In this document: one piece after another, positions 19,132-29,324 of the stretch
Layout of the letters: the number at the start of each line of letters is the position of its first letter
Position numbering within the stretch: position 1 is the stretch's first letter
Assembly: GCA_019137255.1 (NCBI GenBank)
Contig: WPDH01000597.1
Span: 1-29,631, forward strand
Origin: Corinectria fuckeliana
Lineage: Eukaryota; Ascomycota; Sordariomycetes; Hypocreales; Nectriaceae
DNA: 29,631 nt
Direction: 5' to 3'
The notes under the pieces: generated by a model
The model's database searches: none
The model's input: the letters and a program-made list of their open reading frames with translations, nothing else
Told to the model about the DNA's origin: nothing
Program-made: the position numbers and the translations under genes

Positions 19132-22100
19132 CTACGCCTCGATCAACTCCATCTTGACCCCCCTTTTGCCCGTCATCTCGTCCTTCTCGTCATGGATTCT
19201 AACCTTGACCTTCTGGAACAGCTCCACCTTGACTTCCCTGCTGCCCTTCGTCGTAAGCATGTATGTCTCCGCATCGAAGTCGGCCTCGGGCTCGGTATCG
19301 GCGAGATCCCGGAGGCGAATGAGACCCTCGATGCCGAATCGCGGGACAAGGACTACGAAGCCGTTGCTGAAGATCTTCATGACGAAGGCCTCCTCCTCGG
19401 CAACCTTGCCCTTGAGCGCCTGGCCGACGTAGTACGAGATGCTGGCGCGGCCGGCCATCTGCGCGTTGCGGTGGCGCACGTTGATGTTCTTGCAGACGGC
19501 CTCGAGACGGCCGCGGCTGCGGACGTTCGGGTGGATGGCCTCGTAACCAATGGCGGCCGCGAGCTGGCGGTGAGCGAGCAGGTCGGCGTAACGACGGATG
19601 GGAGAGGTGAAGTGGGTGTAGATCTCCGAGGCGAGCCCGTAGTGACGGAACTCTGGGTACGCCTGAGTGCCGGAGCAGAAGTACTCGGCGCTCATCATGC
19701 AGCGAGTGGCCATGATGCGCACCAGGGTGTTGAAGAAGGGGTCCGCCTCGTCGACGCACTCGTCCAGAGAGTCGGCGAGGGCCTTGCTCGAGTCGGTGCG
19801 CAGTTCTAAGCCGCGCTTGGTGCGGAGCTGGTTTGCGAGCTCGTCAAAGTTGGTTTTGGGAGGAGCACCGTGGCGGCGGAGGATGGCGGTCTGAGGGAAG
19901 GCCTCGTAGATCTTTGCGGCGACGCTGATGTTGGCGAAGAGCATGAACTCTTCGACGAGGGAGTTGGTATCGAGGAGCTCCTTCGTCTTCACGTCGATGG
20001 GGTCGGACGACTCGGACTCGGTCTGGACCTTGACCTCGGGGGACGAGAGGCTGAGAGCACCGGCGTCCATTCGCTTCTTCCTCAGCTTCTTGGAGAGCGC
20101 GAGCAGCATACGCATACCCTTGGTGAGGTCATCTTGCTGAGACTGGTCGTCGATTCTGAGCTGGGCTTGTTCGTAGCTGAATGCTTCACGAGACTTGATG
20201 ACCGATTTCGTGAAACGGACGTTGACGATGTCGGCGTTGTCATCGAGTTCCCAAAGCACGGAGAACGCATAGCGTTCCACGTAAGGCTTGAGAGAGCAGA
20301 GATCTGTTCCAAGAAGCGGCGGAAGCATGTCGATGCGCTTGTCGACCAAGTACACAGTGGTACCGCGGATGCTCGCCTCCGTGTCCATGGAGTTGGCTGG
20401 CTTGACGAAGTTTGAGACGTCCGCGATGTGGACGCCAACCTCGAAGTTTCCATTGGGAAGCTTCTTGGCGTGGAGGGCGTCGTCAATATCCTGACAGCCG
20501 ACAGGGTCAATACTGCAAATGAGGAGTCCCCTGAGATCCTCGCGATCTCTCCATCCGGGGTCATCTGTGCTAGTCGGCACTACCCAGTCGTGGCCCTCCT
20601 TGGGAAGACAATCGAGGACCGTCTTGGGGAATGGTCGGTATTGAACGTCCCATTCGAGGAGTAGAGCCTCCGTCTCGGCCGCCTTGCTCTCCAACTCTCC
20701 AAGAGACCGCACGAAGTGTCCGACAGGATGTCTCGAGTCCCGGTCCCAGGCATCCATGGTGACTAAGAGCCGCTTGCCAAGCAGCTCCGACACCTGTCTC
20801 GTGCGCAGGCGAATCTTGGGGATCTTCTTGTCCATGGGGATGAGGAAGACACTGTCCTGCTTGCGGCCTTGGCCCGACGCCTTGCTGGCAGACGAGGGAT
20901 CAATGTGGCCGACGTACTGGCGCCAATTGCGCTTGATGACACCAATAACCTTGGCTGTTGGCTGTGGACGGCTTTCCGAAGTGCTCTTCTGTGTCTTCTT
21001 CACCTGTTCCTGTAGGGCCTTTCGCTCCTTTTCAGATACAAAGTCTTGGCCTTCCTCGGCATCTGCATCCTCATTTCTCGTGATTGCTTCCTCCTCAATG
21101 ATCTTGGTTGAAGGTTCCTTCCACTGATCTTGTGGAAGCACTTCAACAACCACGACATCTCCATCAACGGCACGATTGATGTTTTCGCGTCCCAAGATAA
21201 GTAGTGGCTTGGGGAATGCCGGAACCTTGATAGAACCCTCGAGATAGTTGTACGGAGAGACGTTAAATATACCTTGGTGCATCAGACCGGCCTTCACACC
21301 CGTCATCATCTTCGACAAGCTGAAGTACTCGGGATAAAGCATCGGGCTTAGTTTCTTGAAGCCGCCTTGATTTTGTGACTCTGCCACCATGTCGAGGAGC
21401 CTTTCGCCATCCTCGAGACCGCTGACATAGTCTTTGAGAGACGATGCGTAAATACCGTCTAATTTGGCTTTTCGGAGGTTGTCCTGGTCGTCGCTGAGCA
21501 TCACTACTGCAGGGACCTTCTTTGCCTTCGTCTGAGCCAGATGTTCTCCATACCACCTCACTGCCAGTCGAACGGCCCGGTCATTTCGGTCGTTTACAGA
21601 CTCGTTGGGCTCGCGCTGAACAAAGGTTTCCAGCCGAAAGTCGTTGAAGAAGACGTAGAATCGCTTGTCCTCGCTCTTGGTCAACCCCACCAGCCGGTTG
21701 TAGAGAGGCAGTGATCGGTTTCGCAGCTCCTCTAGCACCGTCTGTAGGACAATAACATCATAGAAGCTTGAACTTTGCTCAAAAAGATCCATGGCGTTCA
21801 ACAAAGCGTTAGTATCGGGAATCAGATAATGGCCTTGCGGGAAGCTCTTGGTGCCTGCAGGCTTGTCCGACAGGACAAACGGTTGAACTAAAAAGCTGTT
21901 AATCGGCTGCAGCCAAAACAAACCAAGCATGAAACTCACCTTCGTGGGCCGCATTTCTCGGTGCATCCTGAAGACAGGCTCTGCAGAGCTTGGAGGAGCA
22001 CGGGATGTCGGTTCGAAGGTAGACCTCTCTCACAATCTTTTGGACCTTGCCGCTTCGAGTTGAGCGTACGTAGACCTTGCTCGAGATGTTTGACGCCAGA

Positions 22101-22135
22101 GCGTCTGATTCTTGTGACCTTTTCAAGCTTGTCAT
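19132..22135 (-). CDS. DIS3: Exosome catalytic subunit Dis3/Rrp44
   Basis: Two exons (22135-21940 and 21887-19132) give 983 residues. The 52 nt intron starts GTGAGT and ends TTTTTAG; the join reads AAHEVQPFVLSDKPAG. Dis3 is the RNA-exosome's 3'-5' exonuclease and PIN-domain endonuclease (knowledge). The N-terminus has the CR3 cysteines (Cys46, Cys51, Cys54), then the PIN domain with IPDTN (Asp90), LEELRNRS (Glu119), NDRNDRA (Asp165, Asp168) and SDDQD (Asp198). Cold-shock-like OB domains follow, including GVIKRNWRQYVG near 382-393. The RNB centre is CSIDPVGCQDIDDALH with aspartates 526, 532, 534 and 535. Later RNB landmarks are RCMMSAEYFCSG and HYGLASEIYTHFTSPIRRYADLLAHRQL (cited by its parts HYGLAS and HFTSPIRRYAD), then a C-terminal S1 domain. 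All PIN and RNB catalytic residues are retained. Confidence 0.96.
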
Positions 22136-23402
22136 GTTGGCTGGTTCTCCTCTCTCAACTGTTGATGGCGACTTGATATGCAGATGGTGAAGAGAATCTC
22201 GTTCAGCGTTCTAGCACGATCAAAGCGGCTAGTGCGTGCGCCTCTTATCGATACGAGATTTTACAAGCTGAGCTTTATATCAACGGTCTGTCGACTTGGA
22301 AATGAAGTTCTTGTCCGAAATTGGATGGCGAATGCTCTCGGGCTGATAGATAAATATCCTTTCTCTGCTTCCAAATGGAGCTTTACTTTGGTCGTTCGAA
22401 TCAATATTCCATTATATGTCACATGATCTCAAGGCTGTCTCTCACGTGACCTAGCTCAAATTGCACTTAGGCAGCACCAACGTCAAGCCTCCATCATCGA
22501 CAGTCCATGACTTTCGGTTATTGATGAGGTTATCGAACAGTGCAGATGAAACTACGGTCATCATCGCAAGTGCGATGCAGGACTTTCAAAACCAAATTGG
22601 CGTTATTCAGTTTCTCCCTTCCTGTGGCATATCACTCTGATCTTGCTGCTAACGACGCCTTACGACCGATGCCATGACGAGCCAACGGCATGTTCTACAC
22701 CATAAGGGAGGTTGACGACCTTGAGGTTCCTACTGATGTGTACCGCTGATTAATGGAATACTATTACTGACATACAAAATGCCTCTAGCTTACAGCACTG
22801 CCACCGGGACAGTCATTCTAAGTATTGTTGTGTCCTGATTACATTGATCAGGGTTAAGAGACATACTCTCGGGAGCGCCCTTCCCAAGCGGAGGAGGTAG
22901 TCAGGAACTCTAAACAAACCATCATTACGAGAATGTGGTAGCGCGTTCTCTGTCCCATCGACGGACTGGGTGTGGAGGATCCAGTATCATAGCCAGGTCT
23001 TGTAATGTGGCGAAGCGCATACGAGCTCCAAGCCGCCTTGCAACGCAAGCCAACCTCCTCCGGTATGTCTGAGCGTACTAGGTTTGGGATGTCATGCGCA
23101 CCACTATTGCGGGACTATCAATGGAGACGACGAGATGTCGGTGTGATGGAAGGGGTGGAACGCCAGTTCTTCCGCCCTTCACGCCACTAACACGTAGTGC
23201 AAAACCGGTAACTAATCGATGATGATATGATATGTCTGTCTCTCATCGGATACGATTTTCATCCGAGATACGCTCTGAGTGGAGTTCTTCAGAGTCTAGA
23301 CACTCCTACCTAAAATTAGTACGGTGCCCATGTCTGAACAGCCGACAATACCTTTACGAGGCATCAGCTTATCAAGTCTACAGCTTGACCGTTGTCACGG
23401 AA

Positions 23403-23424
23403 GGGGCGAGTATATACTCGCCCC
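23403..23424. repeat. Perfect 22 bp palindrome
   Basis: The arm GGGGCGAGTAT is followed at once by its exact reverse complement, giving an uninterrupted 11+11 palindrome centred on a TATATA-like core. Flanking bases do not extend it. It could be a dimeric protein binding site or a chance relic; nothing nearby identifies it. Confidence 0.95.
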
Positions 23425-26059
23425 AATGGTGCCAATAGTTGGCTAGGCCTTGTCTTGACTACATGGTTCGTCGTATCTCTTGTAATGGGAGCTGAACAAG
23501 CCCAAGGGAAGGTAGTTCTCGTTTCTCTGATGGCTCGGTGACATCACGGCCTTCTTGGTAGCGTGCTTGCGGCCAACTCTACAGCTCGAAGCATGGATTC
23601 CAGAACACAAAATATGTCGTGCTTCATCACAAGGGTTCAAGACTACGGCGATGACACCTCCAGGCAGTTTGCCAATGCTGCAAGCTTGAGTTTCAGGAAT
23701 AGCGCCCGCAGCCCAGATGCAGAGCGAGTCACCACCTCCATCTGGATGGGACGCGGGGCCAGATCCCTCGCAGCTAGTTACTCCCTGACTAGCTGTGACT
23801 GCACTTTGGCCGGCTACTGCAGCCCGGCCCATGCGAAGGCAAATGTCCAACGGTTGTGCAGTAGGAGGACCTCTGTTGCTCTGGTGGTGTGGACTAGCTG
23901 GTCCATTCATGTGTCGATGGTGGGCTGCTCTGCCGACCTCATGATGCATGCAAGTGTGGCGACCAATAAAGGGGCGATCATAAGCCCACAGAACCCGTTC
24001 TGGGCAGCACGATGCGACCTGGCAAGCAGGGAGGCCATGCATACTATATATCCAGATACGCTCTAACATGCCACGAGCCATTCACGGGCGCAAGTCTGGA
24101 CTTCAACACCACCTTCTCAACCTTCCGTGGGAGTGGAGAATGGCTCCTCCCGTCGCGAAACTGCAAGTGGTTATGACATGCATTGCCTTCTTTGAAGTCG
24201 AATATATGGTCATATGGCCCTTACGAAGAAGCCCTGCACAGGCCCGTGGGCTAGTCTGCTGAAGCTACGGGTCCGGAATTTTGAGAGTCGCAAGCGGAAC
24301 AGTCGAATAACCAGCGAACTTACAACCGGTCGCGACTTGCATGCATCGGAAGAAGCGGGTTTCACCACACACATTAGTTAATGCTGATTATATCCTTCAG
24401 CAACGTCTTGCCGAGGACTTCTTCCGCCAAGAGAGGGCTCGCTTATCGCTCCATCACCGACTCTTAGTTGACCAACCTATTACTTCCGGATAAGCCTGAA
24501 TCTAACTTATCCACAGCCGGATTGGCGAGAGTGGTACACTTGGACGTGGAACAACCGGGGTTGGCTCGACACGCTCTCCGGGTGCATGGCTTCCTCCCAA
24601 GGTTACCATTGATCAAGTTATCTACTTATCTAAGTATGGCTCTCGGCAGGAACCCTCTTTGGGATGGCCTTTCATGCTGGGATCCAATATTAAAGGTCCC
24701 GGTTTCAGCTGTGGCGGCGGAATTCATGTCACCGACCGCCAGGGTACCAAGAAGGCCAATCACGGAGGGGGCGATCTTTGGCCGTGAGCTTAGGTCTACA
24801 GTACCGTTGCAGTCGCGAAGATCCCTGCAGCCTGTTTCCAAACCTAACGGAATCGCGGAAGGGCAGGATGGACTGCGACCAAGCTAATTACGAGGCTATT
24901 CGCGCAGACAGAAGTCCGGACCAGCTACGCACGTAGATGTGTGTCTCCAACGACCGCCTCATGGAGATCCGTCTCGGACCCGCTTGCAAGTGACGCGCAC
25001 CAGTCGGCACCGAGTTGGAAGGCATGAGAAAGAGCCTTGATGAGAGATAATAGATTGTCCTTGGCCCCGGTGCGCTGCAGTGTGCCCCGGGCGGTTTGAG
25101 GGGCGGCTGTGGATCCGGGGCTGCAGCAGGACGCATGTGTCTTGTCCTTGTGCTACTTAATGACAGCACGCACTATCTGGACTCTGGCGTGGTGTTAGGC
25201 GTGTTGGGTCTCTCTCTGTCCCAGCTGCCTGCTTACTTGCCTGCCTGCCTGCCTGACTGCCTAGATGCCTCTCATTCCCGTCCGGGAACAAGGCTATTGG
25301 TAATGTGTTATCTCACACTGGCGTGGCTGCGGCCGGTGAAGAGCGTTCTGGCGTCGGCTTCGATCCATGTGACGGCGAGGGCAGCGGCAGGCTGCTGAAT
25401 CGGGAAGTCCATGACACCGGCTTGTTTGCTAAACCTGGCATGTTTACGATGTGACTGAACCCTCCCGGAGTTCCCCAGGAGCACGAAAACGCGGCGCGTC
25501 TGGGAAAGGCTCACGGGGTCGCGGTTAGCGTGCGGCATGCGGCGTGAGGCATGCAGCAACGAAGCCAGAACCAGAAATGCAGGGCATTTGATTGTTGAGG
25601 TGAGGGAAGGACGTCTGCTTCGCGCCACGCTGAGAAGACATCGGTCGTCCTAGGCTCTGAGCTAGATAGATAGTCTGGGACAGATGAGGTCAGGCTGCAG
25701 CCAGGCTGCCCTCTTAGGTGGCTCGCTGCCGCCGCATCCCCCGCCCGCTGCGGTGGTATCTGTCTTCAGCAGGCAGTGAATGGTGTCTCGGATGGAGCAT
25801 CATGCCGGCTGGCCTGACACGGCGAGGGGGTGCTTCCAATTCTCACTGCGCTTTCGCGGGGAGCGGCTGCCTCGTGAAGGCGCGATAGCCACGGCACAAA
25901 TGCTTGTACGTATAATCCAAGATTATCTGCAGTGGGAGCGCGCTTGTTGCTCGTTCTTGTCAGAACTAGGCTGGCACGAGTAGCTCACGGGATACACCGC
26001 CGGCTACTAATTGACGCCCACGGACGGCATCTGGTAACGTTGAGTGTAGAGGTGAGGGG

Positions 26060-26122
26060 GCTCGGCTGCGGGCCTGGGACGCTCTCCGAACATAGCGTCC
26101 TAGCAGCCAGGCCCAGCCGAGC
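26060..26122. repeat. Imperfect inverted repeat forming a long hairpin
   Basis: Three nested pairings are present: GCTCGGCTG (26060-26068) with 26114-26122, GGCCTG (26071-26076) with 26108-26113, and GGACGCT (26077-26083) with 26094-26100. They enclose a 10 nt loop, with a 2 nt bulge on the left and a 7 nt bulge on the right. That is 22 base pairs, mostly G-C. Confidence 0.8.
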
Positions 26123-27210
26123 AAGGGTCTGAGACCGAGACAAGCCTAAGACGACGTGTGCCGAGGCGGGCGTGATTGGTCGAGTTGCCCAGGAAAGCCG
26201 CCGTCGAAGCCTGGCCGGGCATCACAAGACTGCACATTTTCTGGCTGGAGCGTCAGGATGATGCAACGTAAGCCCCGTTTTTCCGGAGCCAGTTCTGATC
26301 TATTCTCGGCAAGGCTGCCTGCAGGCTACTTACATAGTCAGTGAAAGTCATCAGCGTGGAAGAAGTCCGCGCGAGAGGTGAGATGAACGTCCGGTGAGTT
26401 GACGGCGATGGCTGTTTTGGTAATCTCATGCTTCATGCACCATCAACAGCCTTAATTACCAGATAACGAAGGATGTGCGACCTAAAGTTGACTACTCTCG
26501 AGCCGTATAGTCCAGCGCGGTGTAGTTAGTCTGTTGGAGGCGCAGGACAAGCTGACCGACCGGCTTGTTTGAGCTGTAGGCCTACGTACTACGAATACGG
26601 ATAGGTACGAAGTGCGAATAGGCTGACAATAAGACGAACGGACAGACTAGCGCCGGAGAGAACCTGGAATAGACGGTCATAACGACCTGTGGCGGGGCCA
26701 AGTTGAGAGCTGTGCGTGCGGCTGCAGCAGTTTGGATGTCTTTGATGCGTGAAGTAACTAACTTACGTAGTGAGCGCCGGGATAATGTGAGTCGCTAAAG
26801 AGTGGAGTGAGACTTCAGTTCAGCCATCACGAGGGGGAGGGGCGAAGGAGGCGGATCGACGAACGGACGCCAAACTTGAGGAGGCGCCCTAGGAAACTAA
26901 TTAAAAGACCCAAGATCCGAGGACCCAAGCAGAGGAGACCAAAAAACGTGTGTGCGGGGGGCTTGTTTCTCGCGTATCTGGTGTGGTGGACTTCATCCCA
27001 AGGCCGTGGGTGTTATTAGAGGGAGGTTCAAGGGGATAAGGGGGCGGGGAATCCATGGCCTCGGCGGGGTCATGATCAGTACACTGCACACAATATGCAT
27101 ACCTCCAGGCGCGAGTGTCCCTGTTTCTTCCGCACTCTCTCTGTGGGTGTCAAAGGTGTCTCTCTCTCATACATATTGTCGATTTTGGAAGAGTATCGGA
27201 AGGCCAGATG

Positions 27211-27250
27211 TGATATGATGGGTGTGATATGATGGGTGTGATACGATGTG
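27211..27250. repeat. 14-nt tandem repeat TGATATGATGGGTG
   Basis: Two perfect 14-nt units (27211-27224, 27225-27238) are followed by a diverged partial third (TGATACGATGTG). Confidence 0.9.
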
Positions 27251-27287
27251 TGCGCGCGGGAAGCTGTGCGCATGCGCGCGGGTCTGC

Positions 27288-27318
27288 GGGGGGGCGGGGG
27301 ACGGGGGACGGGGGAGGG
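27288..27318 (+). other. G-quadruplex candidate
   Basis: Four G-runs of 7, 5, 5 and 5 are separated by loops of 1, 2 and 2 nt (27288-27294, 27296-27300, 27303-27307, 27310-27314), with a further GGG at 27316-27318. The pattern meets the strict G4 rule with very short loops, which favours a stable parallel fold. Confidence 0.85.
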
Positions 27319-27683
27319 ATGAGCGTGGTTCCGTGGACGCGTGGGTTGGATGATGATGGTGATGCTGGTGGTGGTGGTGGTGTGGTCTGGGGTTTGGGGC
27401 GATCGCTCCCGCACCTCCATACCTTTCCATTGCAAATCGCTGCTGGGCTTGATCTTGCTTGCTTCCTCCTGTTGTTGGTGTGGGAGGGAGCCGGGCAACA
27501 GGGACCTGGGCCCAACGGACACGCAGCGAGGCTGCGCTACCGGTATCACGGAGGATCGCCATGGAGTCTTGCGCCTTGTTCCCATGCTTTGCTTGCGCCT
27601 ACACACACCTGTGGCCCTCTTCACCGATGGCGCCATGGTTCTTCCATCCTCCCCAAGTTGTTATGCTAAGTACCTACATTCAT

Positions 27684-27717
27684 TACACACACACGCACAC
27701 GCACACACACACACACC
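27684..27717. repeat. (AC)n microsatellite
   Basis: An AC dinucleotide run interrupted by two ACGC variants, directly before a CCCGG. It is followed 32 nt later by a 15-base C homopolymer (27749-27763). Confidence 0.95.
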
Positions 27718-27748
27718 CGGTCGCTATCTCCGGAGATTCTAGAGGTAG

Positions 27749-27763
27749 CCCCCCCCCCCCCCC
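27749..27763. repeat. C15 homopolymer
   Basis: Fifteen consecutive C residues. The length is prone to slippage or base-calling error. Confidence 0.9.
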
Positions 27764-28792
27764 AAATCTGCCGATTGCGATGGGCCAGCCCGGCGAGGTC
27801 CCCCCCAGCTGGATAGCGGAGCGGACGGGCCTTTAGTCGGCGTGGCTAGCATTAGTGCCAACTAGTCGCATCGCATCGCCGAAACGGATGGCATCCACTG
27901 TTCCAACGTCGGTCTGCGAATACCGAGTGTTGGCGTCACAGTTTCCCAACGGGAGTCCACCTCGCTCGCTTGCTGCCGGTTGAGGGTTGGCTGGTTGGTT
28001 GCCTAACCAGACCAGGGGTTCATGGAACCGGGAGGTAAGTAAATGGCAGGCAGTCTAACAAGGCTGGCCTACCTAAGAACACCGCCGGCATCGAACTGAT
28101 CCCGGTCCTTTGATGGAAGCAATGGTGAGACCATAGTGGGCTAGCTTCCATTTTAACCAGTTGGAGCCGGGAAAGCCGTTTATCTCGAACGGCTCTCTTC
28201 ATTGCCGCTGCTGGCTGGGTCACGGCGTCCAAGACAGTCAAAGGCAAACACGCCACAGATAGACAAGAGATAAAGACGCTTTCATGGGGGGATGAACTAA
28301 AGACGCTGCTGTGCCGTGGGCGGTCTAGACAGAGACAAATACAAGGCAAGGCAAGGCAAGACATTCACGACGAGTCAATGACAAGGCCAAACCACCTGCC
28401 TCGTCCCTCACCGGTCCCGATCTCACCGGAATTGGTTGAAAGTCTCACGGAGTATTTGTTTGGCGTCTGTCCCTTGCACCTCGGCGTGTACTGGTAGGGC
28501 ACGGGGCGAGTCCTGAGTTTTGAGTCCTGGCTGAGCAGAAATTCACAAGTAGAGATATTTCTTCAACGATAGTAAAGTCATTCTCATTACCATCCATACT
28601 GTACGAAGCACCGTACGCACGGATCGTAGTGACAGCCAGGCATGGCTGACTTGACTCGACTGATTTGTAACACAAGTCGGGTATGCGGGGGAGCGCATGT
28701 GCAGACAAGACACAGCGTCGCACAGAGCACAAGCGCATGGGGGGGTGGCCCAGGGTTTCTCCCCGCGCAGATTTCCGGGGGTAGTTTGTAGG

Positions 28793-28820
28793 TACCTACC
28801 TACCTACTTGGGTACCTACA
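28793..28820. repeat. GGTACCTACC-type microrepeat
   Basis: GGTACC followed by tandem TACC/CTAC units and a second GGTACC. It belongs to the dispersed CTAGG/GTACC/TACGTAC motif class seen elsewhere in intergenic parts of this window. Confidence 0.85.
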
Positions 28821-28990
28821 GTGCAAGCCCAGCTCTCTGTCACTCGGGCTGGCCGTTATTTGGCTATGGTTGTGGTTTGACACTTTGCAGGTCACTCTAT
28901 CGTCCCTCGAGTACAGTAACCCCCGCGACCTAATCGCGACTGCATGTGGTTAGCATCACGACGCACAGAGGAGCAAGGAATGGATGTCGA

Positions 28991-29016
28991 GGCAGGCAGG
29001 CAGGCAGGCAGGCAGG
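28991..29016. repeat. (GGCA)6 tetranucleotide repeat
   Basis: Six perfect GGCA units plus GG. Confidence 0.95.
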
Positions 29017-29082
29017 ATTACTACCCCCCGGCCGCACATAGGAACGCAGCACGGTGCAACAACGAGACCCGGCATCGTGGAT

Positions 29083-29110
29083 AAGGCTCTTAGACCTAGA
29101 GCCTTTTTTT
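29083..29110 (+). other. Hairpin followed by T-run (terminator-like)
   Basis: AAGGCTCT (29083-29090), a 7 nt loop, then AGAGCCTT (29098-29105) pair perfectly over 8 bp and run straight into a T tract ending at 29110. The T run would suit RNA polymerase III termination, but no A or B box is convincing upstream, so a transcript is not claimed. Confidence 0.5.
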
Positions 29111-29324
29111 TCTTTTCTTTCGAGTCGTGCTATTTGGGCTGTATGATATTTCTAGTCGGGCTGCATATTACGTGTCTAAATCGACATTCCCTCTTATCTT
29201 CTCCTTGCATACTGGCAATTACGGCACTAGGGCGTTAGAGCGTTAGGAAGTCACTGTATTAAAGCGAACAATAAGTCCCCCCCCCCACTTATGGACCGCC
29301 CCCCCTTCTAGACCACCTTTTCCA

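Larger units (their letters stand above)
22136..29324. other. 7 kb gene-poor region
   Basis: After the DIS3 promoter (about 22136-22450, with AT-rich and CACGTG sequence near 22442-22447), no frame gives a recognisable protein on either strand. The longest open stretch is 212 codons (23443-24081, minus), overlapped by a 167-codon plus-strand frame. Both have erratic Cys/His/Ser/Arg-rich composition and I do not call either as a gene. Two short protein-like frames (22690-22749 plus; 22925-23020 minus, opening about 23086) may be relics. Base composition is moderate until about 29270. The structured elements are listed separately. Confidence 0.55.

Noticed and set aside
27076..27636. 186-codon minus-strand frame with His/Pro/Thr runs
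   Set aside because: Built from microsatellite and G-rich repeat DNA; composition-driven with no domain.
28991..29016. CRISPR-like direct repeats
   Set aside because: It is an uninterrupted tetranucleotide array with no spacers, in a eukaryotic genome.
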